Of a stretch of DNA of 8,332 bases, positions 1 through 6,040 are shown piece after piece. The number at the start of each line of letters is the position of its first letter. Position 1 is the stretch's first letter. Both the position numbers and the translations under genes were made by a program. This DNA is from Candidatus Woesearchaeota archaeon (GTDB lineage Archaea > Nanobdellota > Nanobdellia > Woesearchaeales > SKIA01), in NCBI GenBank assembly GCA_007116645.1, contig SKIA01000051.1, positions 1 through 8,332 on the forward strand, written 5' to 3'. The notes under the pieces are model-generated. The model worked only from the letters and a program-made list of their open reading frames with translations. It was not told the origin of the DNA and did no database searches.

Positions 1-9
1 GGCCGGAGC

Positions 10-149
10 CGAAAACGTTTTGTTTTCGAACTCCTGGCATCCGCAGTTGCTACGCAACTGCGTAGCTGGAAATCTGTTGATTTCCATGCATCCGCATTTT
101 TTTTTCAATAATGCGTAGTCGAAAAACTGTTTGTTTTTCGCCATCCGCA
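10..149. repeat. array of short hairpins on a 51-53 bp repeat
   Basis: Five perfect inverted repeats lie almost end to end. Their arms are 10-16/22-28 (CGAAAAC), 42-49/55-62 (CGCAGTTG), 67-74/79-86 (TGGAAATC), 93-98/110-115 (CGCATT) and 120-127/133-140 (CGAAAAAC), with loops of 4-11 bases. The box CATCCGCA recurs at 38-45, 89-96 and 142-149, spacings 51 and 53 bp. In the two full units it opens one stem, which closes with TGCGTAG (59-65 and 112-118); a second hairpin with a T-rich loop follows. Arm sequences differ between units but remain complementary, which suggests that the folding is what is kept. GCTACGC 49-55 can also pair with GCGTAGC 60-66, an alternative to the second hairpin. The array starts 8 bases past the stop of the DUF2283 gene and may continue left of the window. 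It is not a CRISPR. The function is unknown: a miniature mobile element, a recombination site, or a terminator or RNA-processing region for the minus-strand genes are all possible. Confidence 0.75.
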
Positions 150-156
150 GTTTTGC

Positions 157-357
157 TCACGCAGACTGTTCTACTAAGAATTCTTTGAGAATGTCTGGAT
201 TGTGTTCAGTAACAAAGAGAAGTTCAATTCCTATGACTCGCCCGTTCTCATCATAATCGATGACTGTGTTATCATCAACTTTTTTTGTGTTAGCAACTGG
301 TGCTTTGCGTAATGTAATGTACATTGCGTCCACTTCTTTGTCATATCGTATATTCAT
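157..357 (-). CDS. DUF2283 family small protein
   Basis: This 66-residue protein has the whole-length pattern of DUF2283. It opens with YDKEVDAMYITL, in which a Y-D-x-E-x-D-A-hydrophobic-Y-I stretch is the family hallmark, and continues with VIDYDENGRVIGIELL near residues 32-47, the second conserved block. Its ATG lies two bases after the TAA of the DUF4258 gene upstream on the same strand, so the two are very probably cotranscribed and translated together. DUF2283 genes often sit beside small DUF4258-like or RelE/BrnT-like genes, which suggests an antitoxin or regulatory partner; that role is inferred. The last residues are followed immediately by the hairpin array at the window edge, and the third CATCCGCA box of the array lies within 15 bases of the stop codon. 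The family assignment is fairly secure and the biochemical function is unknown. Confidence 0.8.
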   Translation of the reverse strand: MNIRYDKEVDAMYITLRKAPVANTKKVDDNTVIDYDENGRVIGIELLFVTEHNPDILKEFLVEQSA

Positions 358-359
358 CG

Positions 360-569
360 TTATATGGGATAGAGGGTTACGACTTTTATATCTCTTTCTT
401 TCACGTAAATGACCTCTAGTGTGAGTCCGTTATGTTTTTTTCTTGCGTAGTACTTCTGCTGTTCACGAGTGAGTATATCTGGTTGCTTGATTGTCTCCTC
501 GATCCATGCTGGCGCTATTTTTCGCTGCTGAGCACGTTTTTTTGCGTGTTTACTGAGTGTGATACGCAT
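360..569 (-). CDS. DUF4258 family small protein (possible toxin of a toxin-antitoxin-like pair)
   Basis: This 69-residue basic protein begins ITLSKHAKKRAQQRKI, which matches the DUF4258 pattern of an HA-x-x-R-x-x-x-R helix near residues 7-16. It ends in two short beta strands (LTLEVIYVKE and IKVVTLYP). DUF4258 is generally linked to the RelE/BrnT-like small-toxin fold. It precedes the DUF2283 gene by two bases, which gives a compact two-gene unit of the toxin-antitoxin kind; toxicity is inference from arrangement and family. The ATG at 569 is 69 bp after the cruF stop. No good Shine-Dalgarno site is present. A weak TATA-like TTAAAATA (589-596, minus strand) is centred about 24 bp upstream, so the gene could have its own leaderless transcript, or be read from the carotenoid operon, because I see no oligo-T terminator after cruF. 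Confidence 0.75.
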   Translation of the reverse strand: MRITLSKHAKKRAQQRKIAPAWIEETIKQPDILTREQQKYYARKKHNGLTLEVIYVKERDIKVVTLYPI

Positions 570-638
570 ATGCTGTTGTAGAACGTATTATTTTAATGTC
601 TTGTTAACAGATAATTGGAATTTTTCCGACTTTATCGG

Positions 639-1388
639 TTACTTCCCTTTCAGGTGTCGGTAGCGGTGGTATGCGAGCACTGAGATGATTGCTCCAAGGC
701 CTGCGGGTATCATCAGGCCAAGGCCTGCGCTCACGCCCACCCAGTATGCGATGATGAGTTGTAGGCTGTGTGTGAGTTTGATGTCTGGTTTAGGAACGAT
801 GAAGGTGAGTTTTACTCCTGCAAGAAACCCTACGAGTGCCCATCCCACAAAGTTGATTGCGGGAACGCCGTAGTATGCTCCGGGGCTTGCCCAGATCCAT
901 AGGCCTAGCGCGGTGGCTGCGGGGTCTAAGATGAGGTCTGCGATCACAAGGATGATTGCTGTTGCTGCTCCTAGGATGAATCGTTGTTTTATGCTCCATG
1001 TTTGCACGTGTTTTTTCTTGTTGTATCCTGGGTGCAAGGTGCTGTTTGCGGCGTACGCCCATGCTCCTATTGCGAGTGCAAAAAAGCTGAGTGGTGTTGC
1101 GAGCGGTACTGCGATGAGTGTTGTTCCCAGCAGGTTTGAGTACGCAAATCCGCTGTAGGGAACGCCTGTTGCGACTGCTATTTCTTCTATGATGAGCGCG
1201 AAGAGTGCGAGTGAGATGAATGCGATTACTGTTGTTTTTGTGTTGGTTGTTTTGTAGAGCGCGTAGATTGCTGGGAGTGCGAAGAGAAGTGTAGCAATAA
1301 ATGCTGCAAACGGTACGGGCGTGCTCATGACGTTGCTAGCTATGATTCCAAGAACAAACATTGCGAGCAGTGTGAGTCGGTTTATCAT
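639..1388 (-). CDS. CruF/DUF422-type carotenoid hydratase, probable bisanhydrobacterioruberin hydratase
   Basis: This 249-residue membrane protein is predicted to add water to the ends of a C50 carotenoid, converting bisanhydrobacterioruberin to bacterioruberin. About seven hydrophobic segments cover most of its length. Conserved CruF-type blocks are visible: paired acidic residues E68-E69 followed by TGVPYSGFAYSNLLG (74-88), and a second block with D151, D155-P156, GLWIW (162-166) and YYGVPAINFVGW (172-183). The length fits the family. It is the last gene of the operon, and its ATG overlaps the TGA of the prenyltransferase gene as ATGA. In haloarchaea cruF also sits next to the lycopene elongase gene lyeJ, which supports the C50 assignment over other DUF422 carotenoid enzymes. 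The bacterial CruF homologue hydrates monocyclic C40 carotenoids, so the exact substrate is inferred from the UbiA neighbour. Confidence 0.85.
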   Translation of the reverse strand: MINRLTLLAMFVLGIIASNVMSTPVPFAAFIATLLFALPAIYALYKTTNTKTTVIAFISLALFALIIEEIAVATGVPYSGFAYSNLLGTTLIAVPLATPLSFFALAIGAWAYAANSTLHPGYNKKKHVQTWSIKQRFILGAATAIILVIADLILDPAATALGLWIWASPGAYYGVPAINFVGWALVGFLAGVKLTFIVPKPDIKLTHSLQLIIAYWVGVSAGLGLMIPAGLGAIISVLAYHRYRHLKGK

Positions 1389-2200
1389 AAGAGCACCACC
1401 CAGAACAGGATGAATCCTGCTGCTGCGTTGATGTAGGGGTAGTACCAGTACATTTTCTCAACGTCTAGTTGTTTTACCAGAATGATTGCTGCAAGGGCTG
1501 GGTAGATGAGTGCGAGCATGAACAGTGTTGGCGACGCGTTTAGTCCTATGAGCAGGGCAGTTGTCGCCCAGAGTATTCCGCACAGGGTGAGTGAATAGTT
1601 TTTTCCTATGGTGACGGCGGTCGTTTTTAGGCCTGCTTTTTTGTCTGGCGCGATGTCTGGAACTGCGCTGTACAGGTGCATTGCCCACGCCCACGTCCAT
1701 CCCGCTATGATTGCCCACAGTGGCGGAAGTGACTGCGTGATGAGTGCGTATCCGGCGATACCTGGCATGATGTATAGTATGTTTGATGCTGAGTCGACAA
1801 ACGGCCATTTTTTGAATCGTGTTGGTGGAATACTGTATGCTGCTCCGAGCAAGAGATAGGCTATCGTGAAGAGGAGTACGAGTGAGTGCTGTGTTGCTGC
1901 TAGCGCGACTCCTAATAGTGCACTTATTGCTACTGCGATGGTGAGGTTTCTTGTTTCCGCGTTTTTTAGGCGGTGTTCTTTATCGGTTTTTTTCTTGTTG
2001 TGTTTGTCGGTGTCTTTGTCTGCGAGATCGTTTATGCCGTACAAGAAAATATTTGCTGGTATGAGAAAGTAGAGCAGGCCAACAAGAAATGGGATGCTAA
2101 GAAGTGCTGTTGGCGTGGTTGTTGCCGCGGCGGCTCCGACCATGAATGGCCCTGCGGTGTAGAGCCAGAATCGTGGGCGACTTATTTTTATGAGCTTCAT
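1385..2200 (-). CDS. UbiA-family prenyltransferase, probable lycopene elongase (bisanhydrobacterioruberin synthase)
   Basis: This 271-residue polytopic membrane enzyme has both aspartate motifs of the UbiA superfamily: NDLADKDTD at 57-65 (N-D-x-x-D-x-x-x-D) and DIAPD at 182-186, each facing a magnesium-diphosphate site. Between and after them are seven to nine hydrophobic helices. In this operon, directly before cruF and after phytoene synthase and desaturase, the likely reaction is addition of C5 units (DMAPP) to both ends of lycopene, giving a C50 carotenoid as LyeJ of haloarchaea does. UbiA enzymes also make archaeal membrane lipids (DGGGP synthase), menaquinone and heme A, so the substrate rests on context rather than on a diagnostic residue. 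Start and stop codons overlap the neighbouring genes by four bases on both sides (ATGA), implying coupled translation. The family is certain and the specificity is probable. Confidence 0.83.
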   Translation of the reverse strand: MKLIKISRPRFWLYTAGPFMVGAAAATTTPTALLSIPFLVGLLYFLIPANIFLYGINDLADKDTDKHNKKKTDKEHRLKNAETRNLTIAVAISALLGVALAATQHSLVLLFTIAYLLLGAAYSIPPTRFKKWPFVDSASNILYIMPGIAGYALITQSLPPLWAIIAGWTWAWAMHLYSAVPDIAPDKKAGLKTTAVTIGKNYSLTLCGILWATTALLIGLNASPTLFMLALIYPALAAIILVKQLDVEKMYWYYPYINAAAGFILFWVVLL

Positions 2201-3198
2201 TTCTGTCTTTCTCGGCAGTACGCTATGACTTCTTTTAGGAATTGCTTGTGCTCTTGGGCAAGGTTTGTGGTGTTGATGATGTCTTGTGCGTGCTGTGCGT
2301 GTTTATCCATGAGTTCTTGCGCTCTTTTTTTTGCGCCGCTCGTGGTGATAAGGTTTACGACCCAGTCAATGTCTTCGGGTGATTGTGTCAGACTCTTTTT
2401 TCTTGCTATCTCGTAGTCTTCAGTGCTCGTGTGTTCTTTGAGTAGTGCGGTGTGGATGGTGTGTTTTCCTTGTCGAAGATCTGATGCTCGCGGCTTTCCG
2501 GTGATGTCTGGGTTTCCGTACAATCCTAGCTCGTCGTCTCGTAATTGGTAGAGGATGCCTGCGTGTATTCCTGCTTGGTAGAGTTTGTCTGCTGTTTCTT
2601 TCTCTCCGGCAAGGGTTGCTCCTGCCCACATGGGCATGGAGAATGTGTAGCGCGCGGTTTTGTATTCGTAGCATCTCATCACGTCGGCGACGGTTGGTTC
2701 TTGGTGTTCGTTTGCGATGTCGTGCATTTGTGCAACGCCGACAAGTGCGATGTCGTGTATGATTTTTCTTGCTACTTCGTGGTCTAATAATGTGTATCCG
2801 AGAAAGTATGCGATGTCTCCTTCGCAAATTGCTAGTGATTCTCCTGCTTTTCTTGGGTTTGGGTGTTGTGTGTGTAGTTGTGCGTAGTGTTCGTGACTTG
2901 CCGCCATGCCTCTTCGTGTGTGGTCTTCGTCCATGATGTCATCGTGGATTAATAGGCCTGCGTGGATGAGTTCTATTCCTGCTGCGGTGTCTGTGATGTT
3001 TTGTGGTATTGTTTCGTGATAGAATTGGTATGTTGCACACACGAGTCCTCCGCGTACTCCTTTGCCTTTTGTCGCAAAGCTTTTGAGGCGCTCGTTCACT
3101 TCTTTTCCTAACGTTCCTGCTTGCTCAAGGTCGTTGTTGAGTGCGTTGTTGATCGCGGTGTTAATTGCTTCTTGGTGCTTTTTGAGTGCTTGTTTCAT
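2197..3198 (-). CDS. polyprenyl diphosphate synthase, probable geranylgeranyl diphosphate synthase
   Basis: This 333-residue soluble trans-prenyltransferase should condense IPP with allylic diphosphates to make C20 GGPP, the substrate of the phytoene synthase encoded immediately upstream. The first aspartate-rich motif is DDIMD (86-90), followed by EDHTRRG. The second is DDELG (221-225), the DDxxG form common in archaeal enzymes, followed by GKPRASDLRQGKHT. The KT pair at 180-181 is also conserved. The residues just before the first motif (HAGLLIH, 79-85) have no bulky aromatic at the usual chain-length positions, consistent with a product of C20 or longer. The gene overlaps crtB and the UbiA gene by ATGA. 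GGPP is also the precursor of archaeal membrane lipids, so the enzyme may serve both pathways; being inside this operon argues for dedicated pigment supply. Confidence 0.88.
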   Translation of the reverse strand: MKQALKKHQEAINTAINNALNNDLEQAGTLGKEVNERLKSFATKGKGVRGGLVCATYQFYHETIPQNITDTAAGIELIHAGLLIHDDIMDEDHTRRGMAASHEHYAQLHTQHPNPRKAGESLAICEGDIAYFLGYTLLDHEVARKIIHDIALVGVAQMHDIANEHQEPTVADVMRCYEYKTARYTFSMPMWAGATLAGEKETADKLYQAGIHAGILYQLRDDELGLYGNPDITGKPRASDLRQGKHTIHTALLKEHTSTEDYEIARKKSLTQSPEDIDWVVNLITTSGAKKRAQELMDKHAQHAQDIINTTNLAQEHKQFLKEVIAYCRERQK

Positions 3199-4001
3199 AG
3201 CGCGTTTGTTACTCCTGTGGTGATGACTCGTGCTTTTGAGGGTTTTACTTTCTTTTCATACACGATATGTGGGTTTTTATGAATTTGGTTTGCGGTCCAG
3301 CGGTACATGTCTGCTGCTGTTTGGATTGGTACGCGGTATCGTTTCGGAATGTATGCAAAGCCTTGTCTTGCTTTTGCGTCCCATTCTTCGTATCGTTTGA
3401 GTTCTTCTCGGATGAGTGTTTTGAATGCTTCTGGCTTTTTTTCTGCTTCGGCTCTTGATAGGTTTTTTAGTCCGTGTTTTTTGAGGATGCTTTGCGGGAT
3501 GTATTGTCTTTTGAGTTCGTTGTCTTCTTGTATGTCTCTTAGGAAATTGATGTATTGCATGCTTCTTCCGAGGAGTTTTGCTGCTTGATGACTTTCTTTT
3601 GGTAGGTCTAAGAGTTGTGCCATCATCAGCCCGATAACTTCTGCTGATCCGTGCATGTATTTGATTGCTTCATTGAGTGTCTTGCATGGTTTGGGGTTGA
3701 GGTCTTGTTTCATTGCTGCTAAGAAACTGTCCACCCATGCTTGTTTGAACTGCTTTCTTTTTTGGAGGATAACAAAGTCGTGTATTATTTCGTTGTGTGT
3801 TTGGTGTCCTTTGAGTGCTTCTCGGTATTGTTTTTCAAAGAGCTTGAATGCTTCTGGTTGTGGTGGGACGCTGTCGACAAAGTCGTCTGCTGTTCTCACG
3901 AACGCGTACAGCGTGGTAACGTCTATTTGTGCGTCTTTGGGAAAGAGTTTTGTGGAGTAGTAATAGGTCTTACTTGCTTGTTTGAAGAGTTGTTTTTTCA
4001 T
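3195..4001 (-). CDS. crtB: phytoene synthase
   Basis: This 268-residue squalene/phytoene synthase family enzyme joins two GGPP molecules head to head to form the C40 carotene phytoene. The two magnesium-binding aspartate motifs are present: DDFVD at 39-43 and D156 to D160 within NFLRDIQED (152-160), followed by the basic RQYIP substrate-binding segment. Between them is GSAEVIGLMM (118-127), a hallmark of phytoene synthases. The placement between crtI and a GGPP synthase gene supports phytoene over squalene or dehydrosqualene synthesis. It is slightly shorter than typical bacterial CrtB (about 290-310 residues) but nothing essential is missing. The ATG overlaps the crtI stop codon (ATGA), and its own TGA overlaps the next start the same way. 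No Shine-Dalgarno site is seen, consistent with translational coupling. Confidence 0.92.
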   Translation of the reverse strand: MKKQLFKQASKTYYYSTKLFPKDAQIDVTTLYAFVRTADDFVDSVPPQPEAFKLFEKQYREALKGHQTHNEIIHDFVILQKRKQFKQAWVDSFLAAMKQDLNPKPCKTLNEAIKYMHGSAEVIGLMMAQLLDLPKESHQAAKLLGRSMQYINFLRDIQEDNELKRQYIPQSILKKHGLKNLSRAEAEKKPEAFKTLIREELKRYEEWDAKARQGFAYIPKRYRVPIQTAADMYRWTANQIHKNPHIVYEKKVKPSKARVITTGVTNAL

Positions 4002-5437
4002 AGGAGTTTGGCGGCTATTTCTCCGCTGATAACCGTCATGGGCACACCAATGCCGGGGTGTGTGTATTGTCCTGCGTAGTACAGGTTCTTAATTTTTTGT
4101 GATTGTTGTCTGGGCCTAAAGCTGGCTGTTTGCATGAGTGTGTGTGCAAGGCCGAGTGCTGTTCCTTGGTATGCGTTGTATCGTTGTGTGAAGTCTCTGT
4201 GTGAGAATATTCCTTTTTCTACGATGTGTTCTTTTAATGGGGTTTTGATGAGTGTTTCTAAGTGGTCGATGATTTTTTGTGCGTATGCTTCTCTGTTTGT
4301 GTCATCAAGGTTTGCTGCTACGGGTACGAGGATGAACAATGTTTCGCATCCTTTTGGCGCTACTTTTTTGTCTGTGTGACTTGGTTTGCACACGTAGTAG
4401 CTGGGGTTGTCTGGCCAGTCCGGGTTTTCGAAGATGTTTGCGAAGTGTTTTTCCCAGTCGTGTGCGAAGAATAAATTGTGGTGGTCAAGTTCTGGGAGTT
4501 TTTTGTTGATGCCTAATGTGATAATGAGTCCCGAGGGGGCGATTGTTCTTTTTTTCCAGTATTTTTCTGGGTATGTCTGGTCTTTTGCGTCTAGTAGTTG
4601 TGTTTCGACGTGGTGGTAGTCCGCGTTTGCGATGATTGCGTCTACTTCGTAGGTGTTCTTGTTTGTGCTGATGCTTGTTGCTTTGCCGTCTTTGGTGTTG
4701 ATTGATTCTACTGCTTCGTTTAAGTGTATTGTTACTCCGTGTGATTCTGCTTCATGCGCTATTGCTTTTGCGACTGCGTGCATGCCTCCTTTTGGATAAT
4801 ATACTCCGAGGTTGAAATCCACGTGGCTCATCAGGCTGTACAGGCTTGGCGTCTTGTTGGGTGCGCCTCCGAGGAATACTAATGTGTACAAGAGTATCTT
4901 TCTTGCTTTGTCGCTTTCAAATTCTTTGTAGACATAGCTTTGCATGCTTTTGTAGAGCTTGAGTTTAAGGCTTTCAAGGCCCAGTTTTATATCAAGCATG
5001 TCTGAGTGTTTCAGGTACGGTCGGTAGATGAAGTGTTTCATTGCCGTGTCGTACTGGTATTTTGCTTGATCAAGGTATTTTTGGAGTTTTTCTGCTCCGC
5101 CTGTTTCTAATCTTTCAAACAGTTCAAGGTTTTTTTTGAGGTCTGCGTGCACGTCGATAGTTTCGTCTTTGAAGAAGATTCTGTAGCTAGGATCAAGTCT
5201 TGTGAGTTTGTACGGGACTTCTTTGTTGAATTGTTTGAAGAAGTCTTCAAAGACTTCTGGCATCATATACCAGCTCGGTCCCATGTCGAATTGGTATCCG
5301 CTTTGGTTGTAAACGTAGGCTCTGCCACCTATTGATTCGTTTTTTTCTATTAGGATCACTTCGTGTCCTTGCTTTGCTGCTAGTGCTGCTGCTGTGAGTC
5401 CGCCAAATCCTGCTCCGATTACTGCTACGCGTGCCAT
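3998..5437 (-). CDS. crtI: CrtI-type carotenoid desaturase (phytoene desaturase)
   Basis: This 479-residue FAD-dependent oxidoreductase should introduce conjugated double bonds into phytoene to give lycopene. The N-terminal Rossmann motif is GAGFGGL (8-14), with acidic E31 closing the beta-alpha-beta unit and GGRA (37-40) behind it. The C-terminal flavin signature begins at about 451 with NLYYAGQYTHPGIG and ends near the C-terminus with ISGEIAAKLL. The length fits bacterial-type CrtI (about 480-510). It is the first gene of the five-gene operon. The start is set by a TATA box centred 27 bp upstream, which puts the transcription start at or next to the ATG, so the message is probably leaderless; no Shine-Dalgarno site precedes it. 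The window has no separate 3,4-desaturase (CrtD), so this enzyme might also desaturate the C50 product. CrtI, CrtD and CrtN are hard to separate by eye, so specificity is less certain than family. Confidence 0.9.
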   Translation of the reverse strand: MARVAVIGAGFGGLTAAALAAKQGHEVILIEKNESIGGRAYVYNQSGYQFDMGPSWYMMPEVFEDFFKQFNKEVPYKLTRLDPSYRIFFKDETIDVHADLKKNLELFERLETGGAEKLQKYLDQAKYQYDTAMKHFIYRPYLKHSDMLDIKLGLESLKLKLYKSMQSYVYKEFESDKARKILLYTLVFLGGAPNKTPSLYSLMSHVDFNLGVYYPKGGMHAVAKAIAHEAESHGVTIHLNEAVESINTKDGKATSISTNKNTYEVDAIIANADYHHVETQLLDAKDQTYPEKYWKKRTIAPSGLIITLGINKKLPELDHHNLFFAHDWEKHFANIFENPDWPDNPSYYVCKPSHTDKKVAPKGCETLFILVPVAANLDDTNREAYAQKIIDHLETLIKTPLKEHIVEKGIFSHRDFTQRYNAYQGTALGLAHTLMQTASFRPRQQSQKIKNLYYAGQYTHPGIGVPMTVISGEIAAKLL

Positions 5438-5459
5438 GGATGTGGTTTTGTGATGTGGG

Positions 5460-5468
5460 TATATAAAT
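5460..5468 (-). promoter_or_regulatory. TATA box of the carotenoid operon
   Basis: On the minus strand this reads ATTTATATA, a good archaeal TATA box. Its centre is 27 bp upstream of the crtI ATG, the normal distance from a TATA box to the transcription start, so a leaderless transcript is predicted. No clear purine-rich BRE precedes it. Confidence 0.65.
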
Positions 5469-5511
5469 AGAGTGTTTGAGTGTGTTTGGAAGCGTATTGT
5501 TTTTTACGCAA

Positions 5512-5532
5512 GCCTTTCAAGACTTGAGAGGC
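5512..5532. promoter_or_regulatory. 21-bp near-perfect palindrome between crtI and the PIN gene
   Basis: The arms are GCCTTTCAAG (5512-5521) and CTTGAGAGGC (5523-5532) around a single central A; nine of ten pairs are complementary. A one-base centre cannot form an RNA hairpin loop, so a binding site for a dimeric DNA-binding protein is more likely than an RNA structure. It lies 44 bp upstream of the crt TATA box and 34 bp before the PIN gene ATG, just upstream of a weak TATA-like TTATGAAA (5538-5545, plus strand). It could control either gene or both; no regulator gene can be assigned to it. Confidence 0.55.
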
Positions 5533-5566
5533 AAGTGTTATGAAAATTCGCGTGTGATAGTGTGTT

Positions 5567-6040
5567 ATGAAGACAGTTTATATCAACGCAAACTTGCTTT
5601 ATGGCGAGTGTTTACGGCTTCTTTCGACTTCTCGCTGGAAGAGAACGATACGTACTGGGGTGCTTGTTTTGTTACGCAAAAGACAGTATTCGTTTACGAC
5701 ATCTATTTTGACTCGCACTGAGATTCTTCAGCGTTTGATGCGTGAAGAGAACTGCACTATTAGAAAGGCGCGTTCGCTATATGATCGCGTTATGCGAGAG
5801 TATGAGGTATCAGAGATAAGTAGTTTGAATAAGCGAAACTTATTGACAAACACATTCATGGACTTGGTTGCCAAAGCAAATCTTGATTTTAAGGACGCTC
5901 TTCACTTGGATATTGCGTCAAAAGTACGGATGGTTGTGGTAACGCATGACAAGAAGTTTCGTGGCGCGTTTTCTCAGCATCCAGATAAATTACGGTTTTA
6001 TTCTCGTGTTGTAAAACCAGAAGAACTACTCAACGATTAG
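5567..6040 (+). CDS. PIN-domain protein (putative ribonuclease, VapC-like)
   Basis: This 157-residue protein has the outline of a PIN-domain nuclease. It has a first strand VYINANLLYG (4-13), a middle strand and helix FTTSILTRTEILQRL (43-57) with conserved E52, then DFKDALHLDIA (107-117) with D110 and VVVTHDKKF (123-131) with D128. Such proteins are usually RNases, often the toxin of VapBC pairs. The first metal-binding position, normally Asp in a D-x-N or D-x-S motif, is Asn here (N7), which could weaken or abolish catalysis. No antitoxin gene precedes it. It is divergent from the carotenoid operon and converges with the nucleotidyltransferase region. An in-frame TAG shortly upstream limits the N-terminus to this ATG. 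There is no Shine-Dalgarno site; a weak TATA-like TTATGAAA about 26 bp upstream would fit a leaderless message. The basic stretch at 23-40 is unusual for the family. Confidence 0.72.
   Translation: MKTVYINANLLYGECLRLLSTSRWKRTIRTGVLVLLRKRQYSFTTSILTRTEILQRLMREENCTIRKARSLYDRVMREYEVSEISSLNKRNLLTNTFMDLVAKANLDFKDALHLDIASKVRMVVVTHDKKFRGAFSQHPDKLRFYSRVVKPEELLND

Noticed and set aside
1..156. CRISPR array or integron attC sites at the left edge
   Set aside because: Only eight bases repeat between units, the intervening sequences are themselves palindromic, and the GTTRRRY/RYYYAAC boxes of attC sites are not present in the required arrangement.
570..638. rho-independent-type terminator after cruF
   Set aside because: The only hairpin (CCGA with TCGG on the minus strand) has four pairs and is followed by A, not T, residues on the transcribed sense, so a terminator is not supported.
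1973..2416. 147-residue plus-strand open frame
   Set aside because: It is antisense to the UbiA and GGPP synthase genes, its translation is Cys/Ser-rich with no recognisable domain, and the opposite strand carries clear family motifs.
3655..4079. plus-strand open frames over crtB and the end of crtI
   Set aside because: They are antisense to well-supported genes, have Cys/Phe-rich low-complexity composition, and no start signals.
5476..5721. 81-residue plus-strand frame overlapping the start of the PIN gene
   Set aside because: No recognised domain; it crosses the palindrome and overlaps the PIN gene, whose frame shows the expected motifs. I also considered a frameshift joining the two, but the PIN frame has normal spacing between motifs on its own.
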